From an uncultured Lachnospiraceae bacterium (GTDB lineage: Bacteria > Bacillota > Clostridia > Lachnospirales > Lachnospiraceae), in assembly GCA_910583815.1 (NCBI GenBank), contig CAJTZB010000086.1:1-10315 (forward strand): a stretch of 10,315 nucleotides of DNA. Direction: 5' to 3'. Numbering within the stretch: the stretch's first letter is position 1; each line of letters starts with the position of its first letter. Under the pieces are notes generated by a model that saw nothing but the letters and a program-made list of their open reading frames with translations, was not told where the DNA came from and did not search any database. A program made the position numbers and the translations under genes. This document shows positions 1 to 6,423 of the stretch, piece by piece.

Positions 1-443
1 TCAATAAAATGGTTTCCTCCACCCAATGTTCCAAGGCTTTTTTCTGCCCTGTCCGGATTGATGTGCTTATAGCAGTATAAATCTTCCAAATTTACTTCAT
101 CAAAATAATGGTGCGTCTTTTCTCTTATATTGAATCCTGATGGGATTTTCTCATAAATCAATTTGTCCAGCTTCTGCAGTTCCATACGCTTTTCTTTTAC
201 AAGAACAGTTTCCATGCCGCAGCCAATATCAACACCCACTAAATTCGGGACAACCTTATCCGTAACGGTCATTGTTGTTCCAATAGTACAGCCTGCACCT
301 GCATGAATATCCGGCATCAGCCTGATTTTGCTGCCGGACACAAATTCCTGATTGAGCAGAAGAAGCACCTGCGAAATTGACGCTTCATCCACAACGTCTG
401 TAAAAACCTTTGCTTCGTTATATTTTCCTTTCAGTTCTATCAT
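1..443 (-). CDS. rtcB: RNA-splicing ligase RtcB, N-terminal part (runs off the left edge)
   Basis: Translating the minus strand from the ATG at 443 gives 147 codons with no stop before the edge, so the gene is cut by the window and not broken. RtcB joins RNA 2',3'-cyclic phosphate or 3'-phosphate ends to 5'-OH ends using GTP and Mn2+, in RNA repair or tRNA splicing. Diagnostic stretches are MPDIHAGAG at about residues 43-51, GVDIGCGME at 70-78, which holds the Asp and Cys metal ligands, and GTLGGGNHFI at 138-147, which holds the Asn-His pair near the active site. The histidine that accepts GMP lies in the missing C-terminal half, so catalytic integrity cannot be judged. An AAAGGA ribosome site sits about ten bases before the ATG. 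The gene follows the terminator of the PspC operon, so it probably has its own promoter. Family assignment is firm; whether this is the canonical or a short clostridial RtcB paralogue is open. Confidence 0.93.
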   Translation of the reverse strand, partial: MIELKGKYNEAKVFTDVVDEASISQVLLLLNQEFVSGSKIRLMPDIHAGAGCTIGTTMTVTDKVVPNLVGVDIGCGMETVLVKEKRMELQKLDKLIYEKIPSGFNIREKTHHYFDEVNLEDLYCYKHINPDRAEKSLGTLGGGNHFI

Positions 444-471
444 TTATTTCCATATCCTTTCAAACTCCGAT

Positions 472-498
472 ATAATACAAAACAGCCCTTAACGCCAA
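472..498 (-). promoter_or_regulatory. Possible promoter for rtcB
   Basis: On the minus strand a TTGGCG hexamer (493-498) is followed 15 bases later by TATTAT (472-477), about 28 bases upstream of the rtcB start codon. The spacer is shorter than the usual 17, so this is a weak candidate. It is listed because rtcB lies behind a terminator and needs a start point in this short gap. Confidence 0.25.
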
Positions 499-503
499 AC
501 TAT

Positions 504-544
504 AAAAAAGACTGAAAAGCACCTGTTCCCCGCACTTTTCAGTC
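504..544 (-). terminator. Intrinsic terminator of the PadR-PspC operon
   Basis: A perfect 10-bp inverted repeat, GACTGAAAAG (510-519) with CTTTTCAGTC (535-544), encloses a 15-base loop. On the minus strand it is followed directly by six T residues (504-509). It lies 14 bases past the stop codon of the PspC-domain gene, where a rho-independent terminator is expected. The plus-strand side lacks a T run, so it is one-directional. Confidence 0.88.
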
Positions 545-557
545 TCAATACCTGCGA

Positions 558-734
558 TTATTCCGGCATAATGATAGCTGCAACAATATATGCTAAAATA
601 CCTGAAGCACCAACACAGCAGAATATAATCCAGAGCAGACGCACTACCGTCGGGTCGATGTTCGCGTACTCTGCAAGGCCTCCGCATACACCGCATATCT
701 TTCTGTTTTCATGAGACTTTCTTAACTGTTTCAT
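558..734 (-). CDS. Small PspC-domain membrane protein
   Basis: This 58-residue protein is almost entirely a PspC domain. It has a basic N-terminus, the family signature KICGVCGGLAEY at about residues 12-23 followed by DPTVVRLLW, and one hydrophobic segment (about residues 30-55) ending in IIMPE. PspC domains are single-pass inner-membrane modules associated with envelope-stress sensing; in proteobacteria PspC works with PspA/PspB, but neither is visible here. The start at 734 is chosen because GGAG lies six bases upstream; in-frame starts at 746 and 773 lack such a site and would add residues not usual in the family. It is last in the PadR-DUF1700-DUF4097 operon, 79 bases after the DUF4097 stop, with potential mRNA hairpins in that gap and a terminator just after it. 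Its role as sensor or anchor for the module is inference. Confidence 0.9.
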   Translation of the reverse strand: MKQLRKSHENRKICGVCGGLAEYANIDPTVVRLLWIIFCCVGASGILAYIVAAIIMPE

Positions 735-740
735 TTTTTT

Positions 741-744
741 CTCC
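741..744 (-). promoter_or_regulatory. Ribosome binding site deciding the PspC start
   Basis: GGAG on the minus strand, six bases before the ATG at 734, favours this start over the in-frame ATGs at 746 and 773. It is partly covered if the 751-757/785-791 hairpin extends. Confidence 0.6.
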
Positions 745-750
745 ATTTCT

Positions 751-809
751 GCGCTGCTTTTTATGCATAACAAGTTTGTGACAAGCAGCGCACAGACACA
801 AACCCGCTG
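751..809 (-). other. Intercistronic competing hairpins between DUF4097 and PspC genes
   Basis: Between the two genes the minus-strand transcript contains several inverted repeats that cannot all form as simple hairpins. A perfect 7-bp pair GCGCTGC/GCAGCGC joins 751-757 to 785-791. TTTGTG/CACAAA joins 775-780 to 797-802 and interleaves with the first, and CGCTG/CAGCG joins 805-809 to 786-790. The first hairpin ends only six bases before the PspC ribosome site. The pairings are read directly; a function in setting PspC translation or mRNA processing is a guess. Confidence 0.4.
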
Positions 810-813
810 TTTT

Positions 814-1740
814 TTAGTTCTCTAGTTCAATTTCAATACGTCCGATTCCACAGAAGAGTTCAAAGAAATCAGCTTCGCCCCTGTTATAATCCGACTTCCT
901 TGCCATGCCGCTGTAAGATGTGCCATCTACCGTAACCGTTCCAATGCCACAGTCTACAGAATACCCAAAACCACTATGCTTCTGGTTTGTCAGCACAAGC
1001 TTTACCTCACCGATGCCACAGTCAATTTTGTTGTTTCCAGTCAGGCTTCCATACAAAGTTGTTGCCCCAATACCATTATCTAACGAAAGGTTCTTTCCGT
1101 CAAGCGAATAAATAATAATTTCTCCTACACCATTTTCGACGGTCAGGCTTTTTCTTGCCGTCAGGCTGTCAACCTTCATTCTGCCTGCTTTCAGCCAAAG
1201 TTCTACTGAATCCGCAAGCAGCTCATCTATATAAAAGTCGCCCGCTTCTACCTGTATCTTGACTTTTTCAAACAGAGTATCTTTAGGAACCGTAATTTCA
1301 ATTTCTGGCGCATATCCGGAAAATACGCTGCCTTCTTTTAGCAGGCTGTCCTTTATGTACCAGATTCCGTTCTTTGCTTCACTTGAAATGGCGCCTTCAA
1401 ACATATCCGTCACACGGACAGAAAAAGTATCCCCTGGCAGCACAGAAACCTCACCGAGCGCAAATTCAAATCTCAGCTCTGTAATCTGTTCTCCTGCCGG
1501 AACTTCATAAAAGTAACTCTGATTGGCATCTTCTTTTGTATAACTTTCCCCTCTTCTGTTTGGTTTATAATAGTCCCTTACCTCAAAAAACTCCCAGTAA
1601 TTATCCTCATTGATACTGAAATAATTCCTGTTTCTTACAATCTCATCCCAAAAACCAATACTGAGAATCACAGCCAGCAAAAATCCTGCTACAATACATC
1701 CTAATCCAAGGAGCAACAGCACTTTCCAAAATTTTTTCAT
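814..1740 (-). CDS. DUF4097-type beta-repeat membrane-anchored protein
   Basis: This 308-residue protein begins with a short basic MKKFWK stretch and one hydrophobic helix (about residues 7-30), so it is probably anchored in the membrane with the rest outside. The body is beta-rich. From about residue 200 it carries five spaced copies of a G-[IV]-G turn in a hydrophobic strand context: ENGVGEI (202-208), DNGIGAT (221-227), DCGIGEV (240-246), DCGIGTV (263-269) and FCGIGRI (296-302). This is typical of DUF4097/DUF4098-like beta-solenoid proteins, whose biochemical role is not established. The ATG at 1740 overlaps the upstream stop as ATGA and has GGGAGG at 1748-1753, seven bases away; an upstream in-frame ATG at 1806 lies inside the DUF1700 gene and is rejected. 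It is translationally coupled to the DUF1700 gene and followed by the PspC gene. A surface or periplasm-facing sensing or scaffold role is inferred from this context. Confidence 0.85.
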   Translation of the reverse strand: MKKFWKVLLLLGLGCIVAGFLLAVILSIGFWDEIVRNRNYFSINEDNYWEFFEVRDYYKPNRRGESYTKEDANQSYFYEVPAGEQITELRFEFALGEVSVLPGDTFSVRVTDMFEGAISSEAKNGIWYIKDSLLKEGSVFSGYAPEIEITVPKDTLFEKVKIQVEAGDFYIDELLADSVELWLKAGRMKVDSLTARKSLTVENGVGEIIIYSLDGKNLSLDNGIGATTLYGSLTGNNKIDCGIGEVKLVLTNQKHSGFGYSVDCGIGTVTVDGTSYSGMARKSDYNRGEADFFELFCGIGRIEIELEN

Positions 1741-2480
1741 ACAGCTGCCTCCCTTCTTCCGTGGAATATACGGCTGCACAGCCTTAAACATCCGCCTGTA
1801 ATCCATACAAACAGCTTAAGGACAGCTCCTGCAAGCAGCAAAAGCAGGCATCCGACACCAAAGACCAAAAGGGCTGCCGCCAAAAAAACAAGGCCGACAA
1901 TCGGGACAGCTGCCAGCTTCACAAAACCGACAATCAGCAAAATAACGCCTGCAAAAGCACATGCCAGTCCTCCGATGCCGATTCCAAACGAAAGCATAGC
2001 CAACGTAAGCAAAACGCCGAACATCACACCAAGTAGCGCCATCAAAAGCGGAAACCAGACCGGAAATGTGAACACTGCAACAATCAGGCAAAGAATCAAC
2101 GCTCCTGCACTCATTCCTTTTCTGCTTATATAAATGCCGGAACCATCCGTCGTGGCCTCCCGCTGCCTGTTTTCTGAAACGCTTCCTTTCTTTGAAGCCG
2201 TGCTTTCTGCTTCATATTTTACTGGTATTTCTTTTTTCTCTTCTCCGTCCTGATAGCCTTTTTCCGTATAGACGCCTACTTCTTTTTCTGCCTTGAAATC
2301 CCGCAGAAGCTGCGCTGCAACTCGTTCTGCAGATCCAAGCTCCCCAATGACAACCTGTTCATTTTCTGCTCCTGCATCTTCAAAATAAGCATCATAATAC
2401 CGAACTGCCTCTTCTCTCTCCTCTGTCGGAAGTTCGGCGAGCAAAGCTTCCAACTCTTTCATAAACTCCTGTTTTGACAC
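1737..2480 (-). CDS. DUF1700-family membrane protein (PadR partner)
   Basis: The 247-residue product has two halves. Residues 1-65 form a charged helical DUF1700 region, with EFMKELEALLAELPTEER followed by a YYDAYFEDAG stretch and a GELGSAERVA motif; this helical part commonly occurs beside PadR regulators. Residues 66-120 are a polar, probably disordered linker. Residues 123-235 contain four or five hydrophobic helices rich in Gly, Ala, Leu and Val. The start is GTG at 2480, immediately after the PadR stop codon (TAG at 2481-2483), with a textbook AGGAGGTGA site eight bases upstream; the end overlaps the DUF4097 start by four bases. This tight packing implies coupled translation. By family context the cytosolic helical part may contact PadR or a partner and the membrane part may sense envelope state, but no reaction is known. 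Confidence 0.88.
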   Translation of the reverse strand: MSKQEFMKELEALLAELPTEEREEAVRYYDAYFEDAGAENEQVVIGELGSAERVAAQLLRDFKAEKEVGVYTEKGYQDGEEKKEIPVKYEAESTASKKGSVSENRQREATTDGSGIYISRKGMSAGALILCLIVAVFTFPVWFPLLMALLGVMFGVLLTLAMLSFGIGIGGLACAFAGVILLIVGFVKLAAVPIVGLVFLAAALLVFGVGCLLLLLAGAVLKLFVWITGGCLRLCSRIFHGRREAAV

Positions 2481-2798
2481 CTACGTCACCTCCTGAAATA
2501 ACCGCGATATTTTTCCAGAATAGTTTTTCCATTCCTGACAGTAAAGCAGCAATTGTCTTCTTCCCTGCTCCGTAATCTTATAATATCTGCGGTTTCTGCC
2601 ACCATACTCCATATCGTACGTTTCCAGGCAGCAGTCCTTCTGCAGCCTCCGTAACACCGGATACAGCGTGGATTCCGAAATATCCAGTACCATACGCGCA
2701 TCCTGTGTAATCTTATAGCCGTAAGTCCCTTCCGACTCCTTAGAAACAGCAGCAAGTACGATGGCATCCAGCAGGGCCGCACCAGTATTGAATACCAT
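2481..2798 (-). CDS. PadR-family transcriptional regulator
   Basis: This 105-residue protein is the usual length for a small (subfamily-2) PadR regulator: an N-terminal winged helix-turn-helix plus a short C-terminal helix for dimer formation. It shows LLDAIVLAAV (helix 1), TYGYKI (about 25-30), the recognition region SESTLYPVLRRLQKDCCL (41-58), then the wing ETYDMEYGGRNRRYYKITEQG (split 59-66 and 67-79) and a terminal helix 80-103. PadR proteins bind dyad operators and usually repress their own operon. The ATG at 2798 is chosen because GGGAGG (2804-2809) lies five bases upstream; the longer reading frame starts on the TTG of the -35 box and cannot be translated from this promoter. Immediately upstream are a consensus promoter and two overlapping dyads. 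It is first of four genes with DUF1700, DUF4097 and PspC partners. The inducing signal is unknown. Confidence 0.93.
   Translation of the reverse strand: MVFNTGAALLDAIVLAAVSKESEGTYGYKITQDARMVLDISESTLYPVLRRLQKDCCLETYDMEYGGRNRRYYKITEQGRRQLLLYCQEWKNYSGKISRLFQEVT
2489..2494 (-). promoter_or_regulatory. Strong ribosome binding site for the GTG-started DUF1700 gene
   Basis: AGGAGG, continuing into TGA, sits inside the last codons of the PadR gene and eight bases before a GTG start. The near-perfect anti-16S match probably offsets the weak start codon. Confidence 0.85.
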
Positions 2799-2850
2799 TC
2801 CGACCTCCCGACTCAACTTTGCATTAAGTCCTGCATGTTGTTTTGATGGC

Positions 2851-2881
2851 AATATTATATGACGTATAATATTATGTGTCA
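2851..2881. promoter_or_regulatory. Overlapping dyads: probable PadR operator
   Basis: Two inverted repeats overlap the promoter. The first pairs AATATTATA (2851-2859) with TATAATATT (2865-2873) around five bases and covers the -10 box. The second (2860-2881) has TGAC and GTCA outer arms around the palindrome ATAATATTAT and reaches the -35 box. The sequences are seen directly; binding by the adjacent PadR protein is inferred from the family's habit of autoregulation. Confidence 0.65.
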
Positions 2882-2882
2882 A
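2854..2882 (-). promoter_or_regulatory. Consensus sigma-70/SigA promoter of the PadR operon
   Basis: The minus strand has a perfect TTGACA (2877-2882), a 17-base spacer, and a perfect TATAAT (2854-2859). The start of transcription is expected near 2847, giving a leader of about 50 bases. A full consensus match is rare and fits a promoter held down by a repressor. Confidence 0.9.
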
Positions 2883-2923
2883 TAAGTTTAAGCATTTTTT
2901 AATGAAGCTCTAATTTTCTAAGG

Positions 2924-3937
2924 TTATCTGCTTGTAATTTTGCTCACATTTTTAATCAGCACGGAAATCGTTCCATCTGGGTTGGTCAAAAACTCCACAT
3001 GCTGTTTGTTGTTATATTCTTCCATTGGGATATTGATTTCGATGCCGGTATCTGTTGTTAAAAACTGCTTCTCAAATTTCTTTGTTGTCTGCTCGCTTTT
3101 TACCCGGATTTCTTCCTTCGGAAGCTTATACTTTTCAAGCTTTTCCGTAAACTCCTCCTTAATTTCCGGAATATCTCCAAACAGCTCTTCCCCGATCTCC
3201 TCCGCAGAAATTGCTCCTTGTCCTGTATATGTATTATAAATAACGCTTTTTGCTTCCATCTGCTTCTCAAAGTCATTTTCATAATACTTTTTATTCATCT
3301 GCTCCACAGCCTTTGTCACAATGCCAAGCTTCGCCTTCTGCGACAATTTTGCATGGCACTGCAAAAACAGCTCTGACAGATAATTTGTCTTAACGCCATT
3401 TACTTCCGCTTTCTTTTCTATCAGCTGGATTTCGTTTTCCTCAAGAGAGAGAATCACTGCCTCCGAAAGCTTCCCTCCTGCTCCCGGCAAGGCGTTCTGC
3501 TGCTTCATAATCTCATTGGCATTGCCGTTTTCTTCTGTCATTGCGGTATAATGGACATAGACCTCTTTGTAGTTCATTTTCAGAATGGCAAGATAACGTT
3601 TTGCTTCTGCCTGATAGGTCACAAAAAACACATCTGCAGGCAAAATTGCCGGATTCGCATTCATAATGTCATACAGCTTTTTCCCAAGCGCCTTGCTGAT
3701 TTCTATAAAACGCTCCTCCTCAAACTGCGCAAGCAGCTCATATACCTCCGAACTTTCTTCATCAAACACACAGGTTTTTAAATCATCTCCTGATACCAGT
3801 TTATAGATATGTCCGCGCAAAAAGTCATTCAGATCTGGTGTCAGCTCAAGCAGGCTGTCAGAAAGCACCGGAATCCCGACGGAGGAATCCAAAATATGAA
3901 GCGCCGCGTTTCTGATTATAATTTCATCTTTTTCCAT
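2924..3937 (-). CDS. Nucleoid-associated protein, NdpA/YejK family
   Basis: This 337-residue protein matches the 37-kDa nucleoid-associated family (NdpA, called YejK in E. coli) in length and layout. The N-terminal segment IIIRNAALHILDSSVGIPVLSD is the typical opening strand, followed by an acidic helical region (FEEERFIEIS, about 71-80), a strand pair around VFFVTYQAEAKRYLAILKMNYKEVYVH (103-129), and a C-terminal region with DTGIEINIPMEEYNN and a final strand NPDGTISVLIKNVSKI. Family members co-purify with the nucleoid and bind DNA, but their role is not settled. There is no transmembrane or signal segment. The ATG at 3937 follows a GGGAAG site; the gene starts 16 bases after the AI-2E transporter stop, so it is probably the last gene of that operon. 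No convincing terminator is seen between 2883 and 2923, so some read-through into the PadR operon is possible. I rely on overall family resemblance, not catalytic residues. Confidence 0.8.
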   Translation of the reverse strand: MEKDEIIIRNAALHILDSSVGIPVLSDSLLELTPDLNDFLRGHIYKLVSGDDLKTCVFDEESSEVYELLAQFEEERFIEISKALGKKLYDIMNANPAILPADVFFVTYQAEAKRYLAILKMNYKEVYVHYTAMTEENGNANEIMKQQNALPGAGGKLSEAVILSLEENEIQLIEKKAEVNGVKTNYLSELFLQCHAKLSQKAKLGIVTKAVEQMNKKYYENDFEKQMEAKSVIYNTYTGQGAISAEEIGEELFGDIPEIKEEFTEKLEKYKLPKEEIRVKSEQTTKKFEKQFLTTDTGIEINIPMEEYNNKQHVEFLTNPDGTISVLIKNVSKITSR

Positions 3938-3953
3938 AGCTGTCTTCCCTTAT

Positions 3954-5168
3954 TTAAGACTGTTTTGCAGAATTTTTCTTGGAACGCCCTGCAGGAATCT
4001 CTTCTTTCTTCTTTTTGGCAGCTTCTGCTGCACGCGCTCTCTTGTTTCTGAAATTCACATTTTCACGAAGCAGCGAATAGCAGGTAGAAAGCAATGGGAT
4101 AAACAGAAGCATTCCCGGAATTCCAAACATACTGCCTCCGACAGATACCGCCACTAATACCCAGATTGCCGGAAGCCCTACAGAATTTCCTACTACTTTT
4201 GGATAAATCAGGTTGCCTTCAATCTGCTGCAGCACAAGGAACAGAATCAAAAAACCGACTGCCTGAAGCGGACTTACCATAAGAATCAAAAAGGCGCCGA
4301 CCACACAGCCGATAAATGCGCCAACATACGGAATCAGCGCTGTAAACGCAATCAGTACACCAATCAGCACAGCATACGGCATACGGAAAACGGACATGGC
4401 AACCGTAAACATCGTGCCTAAAATCACTGCTTCTAAACATTGTCCTGAAATAAATTTTGCAAAGTTTTGATTGCAAAGCGACTGTACATGGAACAGCTTT
4501 TCTCCGATATGATCCGGCAGATAGGCGGAAACAATACGCCTTACCTGCGCACCTAGACGCTCTTTTCCTGCCAGCAGATAAATAGCAAAAACAAATGCAA
4601 TTACTCCATCAAATAAGACAGAAGCAATGCCTCCTGCAATGCCAAACACCGCAGAAAACATATGAATCATGCCATTTTTCAGGAAGTCTGTCACATAAGC
4701 TACAATAGTATTCCAGTCCAGCTTGATGTCCTCAAGCACCGGAATCTGCTCCAGCAGTTCTGGATTTTCTTTTAAAAACTGCTGCAGTTCGTTCCAGGCA
4801 GACTGCATAAAGGACTGGATTACCGGCCCCATTTCAAGCAATGTCTCGGTAAGGCTCGGAATTACCATGCCAACTGCAAAAGCAATCACTGCCCCGGCAA
4901 ACAAAAGCGCAAGCAAAATACTGACGCTTCTCTTTACGCCTGCATATTTTTCATTTTTCCACCATCCAAACAGCTTGTTTTCAATAAATCTCATCGGAAG
5001 GTTCAGAACAAACGCAACCGCGCCTCCCATAATAAACGGCGACAGTATGCCAAGGGCAAGCATTGCTACCATACATACGTCTTTAATATAAAGTACTCCA
5101 AGGCATACAAGGCCTGTAAATAAAATCAGTCCCCGGACCATCTTTACTTTCTGTTTTTCCTCATTCAT
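3954..5168 (-). CDS. AI-2E family transporter (first copy)
   Basis: The 404-residue membrane protein has the standard AI-2E (TqsA/PerM-like, PF01594) arrangement. Two hydrophobic helices (about 11-27 and 32-55) and one at 81-103 are followed by a soluble helical region (105-165), then helices at 170-200, 245-300, 301-320 and 335-367. Family markers are YLLAGKERL (197-205), IPYVGAFIG (279-287) and QQIEGNLIYPKVVG (314-327). The tail after 375 is highly basic (AAKKKKEE and RSKKNS) and probably cytosolic. Members export small molecules including, in E. coli, autoinducer-2; others act in Na+/H+ exchange or unknown transport, so the substrate here is not assigned. The ATG at 5168 has AAGGAG nine bases away. 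It lies between the RlmI-type gene (41-base gap) and the nucleoid-associated gene (16-base gap), probably in one operon. A second copy is encoded divergently at 7136-8509. Confidence 0.92.
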   Translation of the reverse strand: MNEEKQKVKMVRGLILFTGLVCLGVLYIKDVCMVAMLALGILSPFIMGGAVAFVLNLPMRFIENKLFGWWKNEKYAGVKRSVSILLALLFAGAVIAFAVGMVIPSLTETLLEMGPVIQSFMQSAWNELQQFLKENPELLEQIPVLEDIKLDWNTIVAYVTDFLKNGMIHMFSAVFGIAGGIASVLFDGVIAFVFAIYLLAGKERLGAQVRRIVSAYLPDHIGEKLFHVQSLCNQNFAKFISGQCLEAVILGTMFTVAMSVFRMPYAVLIGVLIAFTALIPYVGAFIGCVVGAFLILMVSPLQAVGFLILFLVLQQIEGNLIYPKVVGNSVGLPAIWVLVAVSVGGSMFGIPGMLLFIPLLSTCYSLLRENVNFRNKRARAAEAAKKKKEEIPAGRSKKNSAKQS

Positions 5169-5209
5169 CCGCTTTTGCTCCTTTTCTCTTTCTATAGCCT
5201 TTTTCTGCC

Positions 5210-6418
5210 CTATGCATCTTCACAGAGCTGGAAGATATAAAATTTTAAATAATATGATTCCTCTGATGACCATAAAATCGGATGGTCCGGCGCCTGCGTC
5301 CGGTACTCTACCTGCTTTAACCGTTTATGCACGCTCTTGGCCGCCTGTGCAAGTACCGCAGAAAACAGTTCCGGCGTCATAAAATGCGAGCAGGAACAGG
5401 TTGCAAAATAACCGTTCTCCTTTACCAGCTTCATTCCTCGCATATTGATTTCCCGATAACCCTTTGCTGCATTTTTTATAGAGCTTCTGGACTTTGTAAA
5501 TGCCGGTGGATCCAAAATCACAAGATCAAATTTTTCTCCCTTTGCCTCCAGCTCCGGAAGCAATTCAAACACATCTGCACAGACAAACGATACCGTATCT
5601 TTTAGATGGTTGGCTTTCGCATTTTCTTCTGCCTGCCTGATGGCAAGCTCTGAAGAATCCACACCTATTACTTCTTTTGCCCCTGCGATTCCTGCATTCA
5701 AAGCAAATGAGCCTGTATGCGTAAAACAGTCCAGTACTCTTGCACCTCTGCACAGTTTCTGTACAGCAAGGCGATTGTATTTTTGGTCGAGGAAGAAGCC
5801 TGTTTTTTGTCCCTCTGCCACATCCACCAAATACTTTACACCATTTTCTTCTATTTCTACATTCGTATCAAACGGTTCCGACAGAAAACCTTTGCTGCGG
5901 GCCATGCCTTCCTGTTCGCGTACTTTGGCATCGCTGCGCTCATAGATACCACGGATGGAAATGCCATCCTGTTCCAATACTTCAAGCAGTACTGACAAAA
6001 TTTCTCCTTTAAAACGGTCGATTCCAAGTGCCAGCGACTGCACGACCAAAACATCCGAAAACTTGTCAATCACCAGACCCGGCATATAATCCGCCTCGCC
6101 AAACAAAATACGGCAGCTTCCGGTGTCTACCGTCTTTTTTCGATACTCCCATGCATCCGTAACACGTTTCTTAAAGAAACTGCGGTCAATAACGGCATCC
6201 TTGTCCCTTGTCAGAAGCCTGACGGAAATCTTAGACTTCCTGTTTAAAAACCCGATTCCCATTGCATAACCGTTACAGTCCTTTACAAGCACAAGTTCCC
6301 CATCTTCTGCGCTTCCAAGAACCGATTCAATTTCGTTGTCGTATACCCACAGCCCACCTGCAAGAAGAGTACGCCCTTCCCCTTTTTTAAGTACTACAAT
6401 CGCTTTGATTTCATTCAT
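5210..6418 (-). CDS. rlmI: RlmI-type class I SAM-dependent 23S rRNA methyltransferase
   Basis: This 402-residue enzyme has the RlmI layout: an N-terminal PUA RNA-binding domain (about 1-75), a linking domain (76-190) and a Rossmann methyltransferase domain (195-400). SAM-binding motif I reads LDCFTHTGSFAL (229-240), followed by the acidic ribose-binding region VIGVDSS (250-256). The catalytic loop has LDPPAF (302-307), and CSCSHFM (341-347) contains the conserved cysteines. In E. coli RlmI makes 5-methylcytosine at C1962 of 23S rRNA; the same activity here is inferred from the family, and RlmK/RlmL-like activities are the alternative. The ATG at 6418 is five bases after the GtrA-like stop, with AGAGGA inside the end of that gene, showing operon linkage. 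All key motifs are present and length is normal. Confidence 0.9.
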   Translation of the reverse strand: MNEIKAIVVLKKGEGRTLLAGGLWVYDNEIESVLGSAEDGELVLVKDCNGYAMGIGFLNRKSKISVRLLTRDKDAVIDRSFFKKRVTDAWEYRKKTVDTGSCRILFGEADYMPGLVIDKFSDVLVVQSLALGIDRFKGEILSVLLEVLEQDGISIRGIYERSDAKVREQEGMARSKGFLSEPFDTNVEIEENGVKYLVDVAEGQKTGFFLDQKYNRLAVQKLCRGARVLDCFTHTGSFALNAGIAGAKEVIGVDSSELAIRQAEENAKANHLKDTVSFVCADVFELLPELEAKGEKFDLVILDPPAFTKSRSSIKNAAKGYREINMRGMKLVKENGYFATCSCSHFMTPELFSAVLAQAAKSVHKRLKQVEYRTQAPDHPILWSSEESYYLKFYIFQLCEDA

Positions 6419-6423
6419 ATGTG

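Noticed and set aside
504..544. Reading the 10-bp inverted repeat as an insertion-sequence end
   Set aside because: It is short, followed by a T run and placed just past a stop codon, as an ordinary intrinsic terminator would be.
460..696. 78-residue minus-strand reading frame over the PspC gene
   Set aside because: It overlaps the PspC-domain gene in another frame and crosses the terminator; composition is Cys/Tyr/Arg-rich and unlike a real protein.
1741..1806. DUF4097 start at 1806
   Set aside because: It lies inside the DUF1700 gene without a good ribosome site. The ATG at 1740 has GGGAGG and gives a clean membrane-anchor N-terminus.
2799..2882. N-terminal extension of the PadR protein to 133 residues, starting at 2882
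   Set aside because: The start codon would be the TTG of the -35 box, upstream of the transcription start, and the extra residues are not PadR-like. GGGAGG supports the ATG at 2798.
2883..2923. Possible terminator after the nucleoid-associated gene
   Set aside because: Only a 4-bp CATT/AATG pairing with no T run is seen, which is too weak to call.
5610..5995. Plus-strand reading frames opposite rlmI
   Set aside because: They are antisense shadows of a well-supported methyltransferase gene, with no ribosome sites or recognisable domains.
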